64,000 nt of DNA from Branchiostoma lanceolatum. Lineage: Eukaryota; Chordata; Leptocardii; Amphioxiformes; Branchiostomatidae. Position 1 is the first letter of the stretch; each line of letters opens with the position of its first letter. Under the pieces are notes generated by a model that did no database searches, had not been told where the DNA came from, and saw only the letters and a program-made list of their open reading frames with translations. Shown here one piece after another: positions 61,925 to 64,000 of this stretch. The stretch covers positions 38,549,958 through 38,613,957 of the forward strand of contig NC_089722.1 of the NCBI RefSeq assembly GCF_035083965.1, written 5' to 3'. The position numbers and the translations under genes are program-made.

Positions 61925-62070
61925 AGGTGACAGAGGTAGGGGAAGACCCAGAATCACCTACTTACTACTAGACAATCTACGCAGTGATACAAACCTGCAA
62001 GATACAGTACTAAAGAAGTAACGAAAGGCCATGGGGCCATGGAGGACAGAGTGCTGCGAATTCGTTCGAG
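61925..62070 (+). mobile_element. LINE remnant, C-terminal end
   Basis: The + strand reads GDRGRGRPRITYLLLDNLRS, then DTNLQDTVLKK. This is the 'RRGRPR.TY.d.l..d...' phrase at the end of non-LTR reverse-transcriptase ORFs. A stop follows within a few codons. Confidence 0.55.
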
Positions 62071-62076
62071 CGGGAG

Positions 62077-62287
62077 TAGAGTAAAATTAATCTCCAGGCA
62101 GATCTACACGGTGCCAAAAATCGTATATGCTAGCCAGATAAGCTCCAGTCAGCCAGAGAAGCTCCAGTCTGCAACGTAGGATCTGCCGCAAGACGGAACT
62201 GGAGCTTCTCTGGCTGACTGGAGCTTCTCTGGCTAGCATATACGATTTTTGGCACCGTGTAGATCTGCTTAGAGATTAGAGTAAAAT
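62077..62287. mobile_element. 189-bp foldback element with 11-bp target duplication
   Basis: The element spans 62088-62276, with near-perfect 70-bp inner arms 62098-62167 and 62199-62268. Outer bases (taatctc/gagatta) extend the pairing. tagagtaaaat stands on both sides (62077-62087 and 62277-62287) as a direct repeat. Inside each arm, agctccagtcagccagagaa-like units are themselves repeated. No coding capacity. Confidence 0.9.
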
Positions 62288-62369
62288 GTTGGTAGAGAAG
62301 AAAAATAATGTTGTACATAAGAAAACTATTTGGAATTGATGTACCAACCTTATAAATCTATTTACAGAG

Positions 62370-63060
62370 GTAATTTATTTATTTATCAATCTTTAGGGTA
62401 GTCCCTTCAGTTAACAGTACCCGATTTCCAAGGGAGCCCTTACATTATAGATAATAAATAAAGGTCATAACATAAAATAATGATTAAACGAAGGAGCTCA
62501 AAGTAAATACAGATCAAATCAATATGTCAAACAATAGCACTGAAATCATTACACAAAAGCAAACAAATGATGTTGAGAGGTCAGAGGTCAAAATAAACAT
62601 AAGAAAATGATAATATATAGGAGTAATATATCACATAATCAAATCAAACTTAATGGACAAAAGTAACTGAACAAACATAATGGGTTGTGAGTTGATGGTC
62701 AATAGGCGGCTAGTTAAGTGATTTTAGTCTCTCTTTAGATATGTTAAGGTTCGGTGCTTGTTTTACATTCGGTTTGAGTGCGCTGTAGGTTACTACTGCC
62801 CTATTGTACTTACACATGTAAGTACAATAGAGTTTAGATCTATGACCATTTATGTACACGTATAGTATGTAACACTAGCAAATATACATGTAGAAAGCAT
62901 CATAATAACCCAGTTTAACAGATTCAACTTTCTTACAAAGTCAAACACTTATGATTTGATAGAAAAATGTCATATCCCTGAGCCTTAAGTTGAGGCGTTG
63001 TGACTAGAGCGGCTTCTGCATCTTGTAAAAGTCCTGTGAAAAAATAGACAGTACAAATAC
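62370..63060. other. AT-rich intergenic stretch with retroposon-like tail
   Basis: Read on the minus strand, gggctcccttggaaatcggg followed by ataaataaataaa looks like the 3' end of a LINE-type element (62380-62440). A near-perfect palindrome ctattgtacttac/gtaagtacaatag lies at 62802-62831. No gene seen. Confidence 0.4.
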
Positions 63061-63074
63061 AATTAACAATCAAA

Positions 63075-63335
63075 CAAACAAAAATTTAACGGTTCTCAGT
63101 GCTAGATGACAAATGTGCTAGATGTCGGCACATCGGCAACCAAATCCGCAGTGTGTTTTTTGGCACACAGTTTGACAGATTAGCCTAATAGGCTCGGTGG
63201 GCGTCACTCCACCGTTCGGGATGGTAGTGTGAGGTGCCTTTCCCAAGGGCACAACGTCGGGGCAGGGTGAGTATCGAACTCGGGACCTATTGATTCCGAG
63301 TTCAACGCTCTAACCATTACGCCACGCCGACGTCA
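63075..63335 (-). mobile_element. tRNA-derived SINE
   Basis: On the minus strand: ggcgtggcgtaatggttagag (A box tggcgtaatgg), ggtcccgagttcgatactc (B box), gttgtgcccttgggaaagg and gacgcccaccgagcctatt, ending ctgagaaccgttaaattttt. It is the cleanest copy of the family in the window. Confidence 0.85.
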
Positions 63336-63924
63336 CAATAAACAAAAAAACTACTTCAAACAGTACCTGTAAGGCAAGGGATGAACATTGGAAAACACTG
63401 CAACTATCATCAGATATAAAATTTGGTAGCTGAGATTTCCACAAAAATTAGGCGACACATTCCTTGTACAATTAATGGATGAGTGCAAATTGATAGCATT
63501 GTTGGAACAGTCGTGGATTTGTAAGCTGTCTCGATAAGGTTGTTGCAGATCTTTATCAACAGTTCTGTCATAGTCTACATGCAAAAGCTGAGTACTGCAG
63601 AAAATCGTACAACGAATGTGCCTACACTTATAGTGTGCAGAAGTACATGTATGAAATTAATGGAATGATAGCTGATCACGCGATTGGAGGTACGGGATGC
63701 AAAAGGTGGACATCAGATCAGTTATTTCTGTTAATCTCCTCCACAACATGTTTCCACACACCGCTCTGTCCTATATGACAGATTCTAGTTCACCATTTCC
63801 AGCTAGTCCAATCTCCCCTCGATTTTTAAGGTTACTAAAGCGAAGGTCCATTTATGTCCGTCATCTAGTTTGCACTGAGCTTCGCAGTGGTTGTAACTGT
63901 AGATACTAATACCATTTGTGGCAT
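63336..63924. other. Intergenic, nothing recognised
   Basis: The two open frames (63351-63584 minus, 63697-63909 plus) show no domain or splice support. Confidence 0.4.
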
Positions 63925-64000
63925 CGAATGGCAAAGTGGCATAGCAGACACGAGATCAAGAGATCACGGGTTTGGTTCCTGGTACTCCTGGCTAGACAAT
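63925..64000 (+). mobile_element. Start of a SINE, cut by the window edge
   Basis: ggcaaagtggcatagcagac followed by gatcacgggtttggttcctgg has A- and B-box spacing of a tRNA-derived SINE head. Confidence 0.45.

Overview
The window is eukaryotic nuclear DNA from an animal, most likely a cephalochordate (amphioxus, Branchiostoma-like). This rests on short GT-AG exons with long introns, many tRNA-derived SINEs and foldback MITEs, tandem 5S rDNA, and invertebrate-style genes. The species is inferred, not proven.

Region 1 (1-22,770) is one uninterrupted head-to-tail array of about 120 5S rRNA genes on the + strand. The array has two gene types that alternate strictly. Type A looks functional. Type B has a damaged helix V, loop E and helix I. 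Together they form a 380-bp dimer (189 + 191 bp), which is a higher-order repeat. Inside it are A/B chimeras every 760 bp and duplicated blocks of about 1.14, 4.76 and 5.14 kb. Copies decay over the last 1.1 kb, and one truncated 5S relic lies 10 kb further on.

Region 2 (22.8-34 kb) is gene-poor and repeat-rich. Its most notable item is a 1,171-bp element with perfect 33-bp inverted ends and TTA flanks, carrying a two-exon gene for a 144-aa protein I do not recognise. It is inserted in an older repeat that has a related copy without it in the same window. The 3' end of a holocarboxylase synthetase (HLCS) gene follows, with an in-frame stop.

Region 3 (34-42 kb) holds a short BTB-domain gene (+) and a four-exon gene for a 156-aa protein of unknown function (-). 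Three 340-bp tandem copies of the 3' end of the latter lie next to it. LINE, SINE and MITE remnants fill the introns.

Region 4 (42-48.5 kb) is a complete seven-exon gene (+) for a 379-aa peptidase C45 / acyltransferase-like Ntn hydrolase with a Gly-Cys self-cleavage site. Two CRE palindromes lie upstream.

Region 5 (48.5-54 kb) is mostly mobile-element debris with one doubtful two-exon gene.

Region 6 (55-60.6 kb) is a complete six-coding-exon gene (-) for a 550-aa protein that joins an N-terminal TAZ-like zinc finger to a NIK (MAP3K14)-like kinase domain. A YY1 plus CRE cluster lies about 1.2 kb upstream. The final 3.4 kb holds foldback elements, a LINE tail and SINEs.

The genes are not an operon or pathway; each is a separate transcription unit. 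Exon joins were made by hand from splice signals, phase and protein sense, with no searches.
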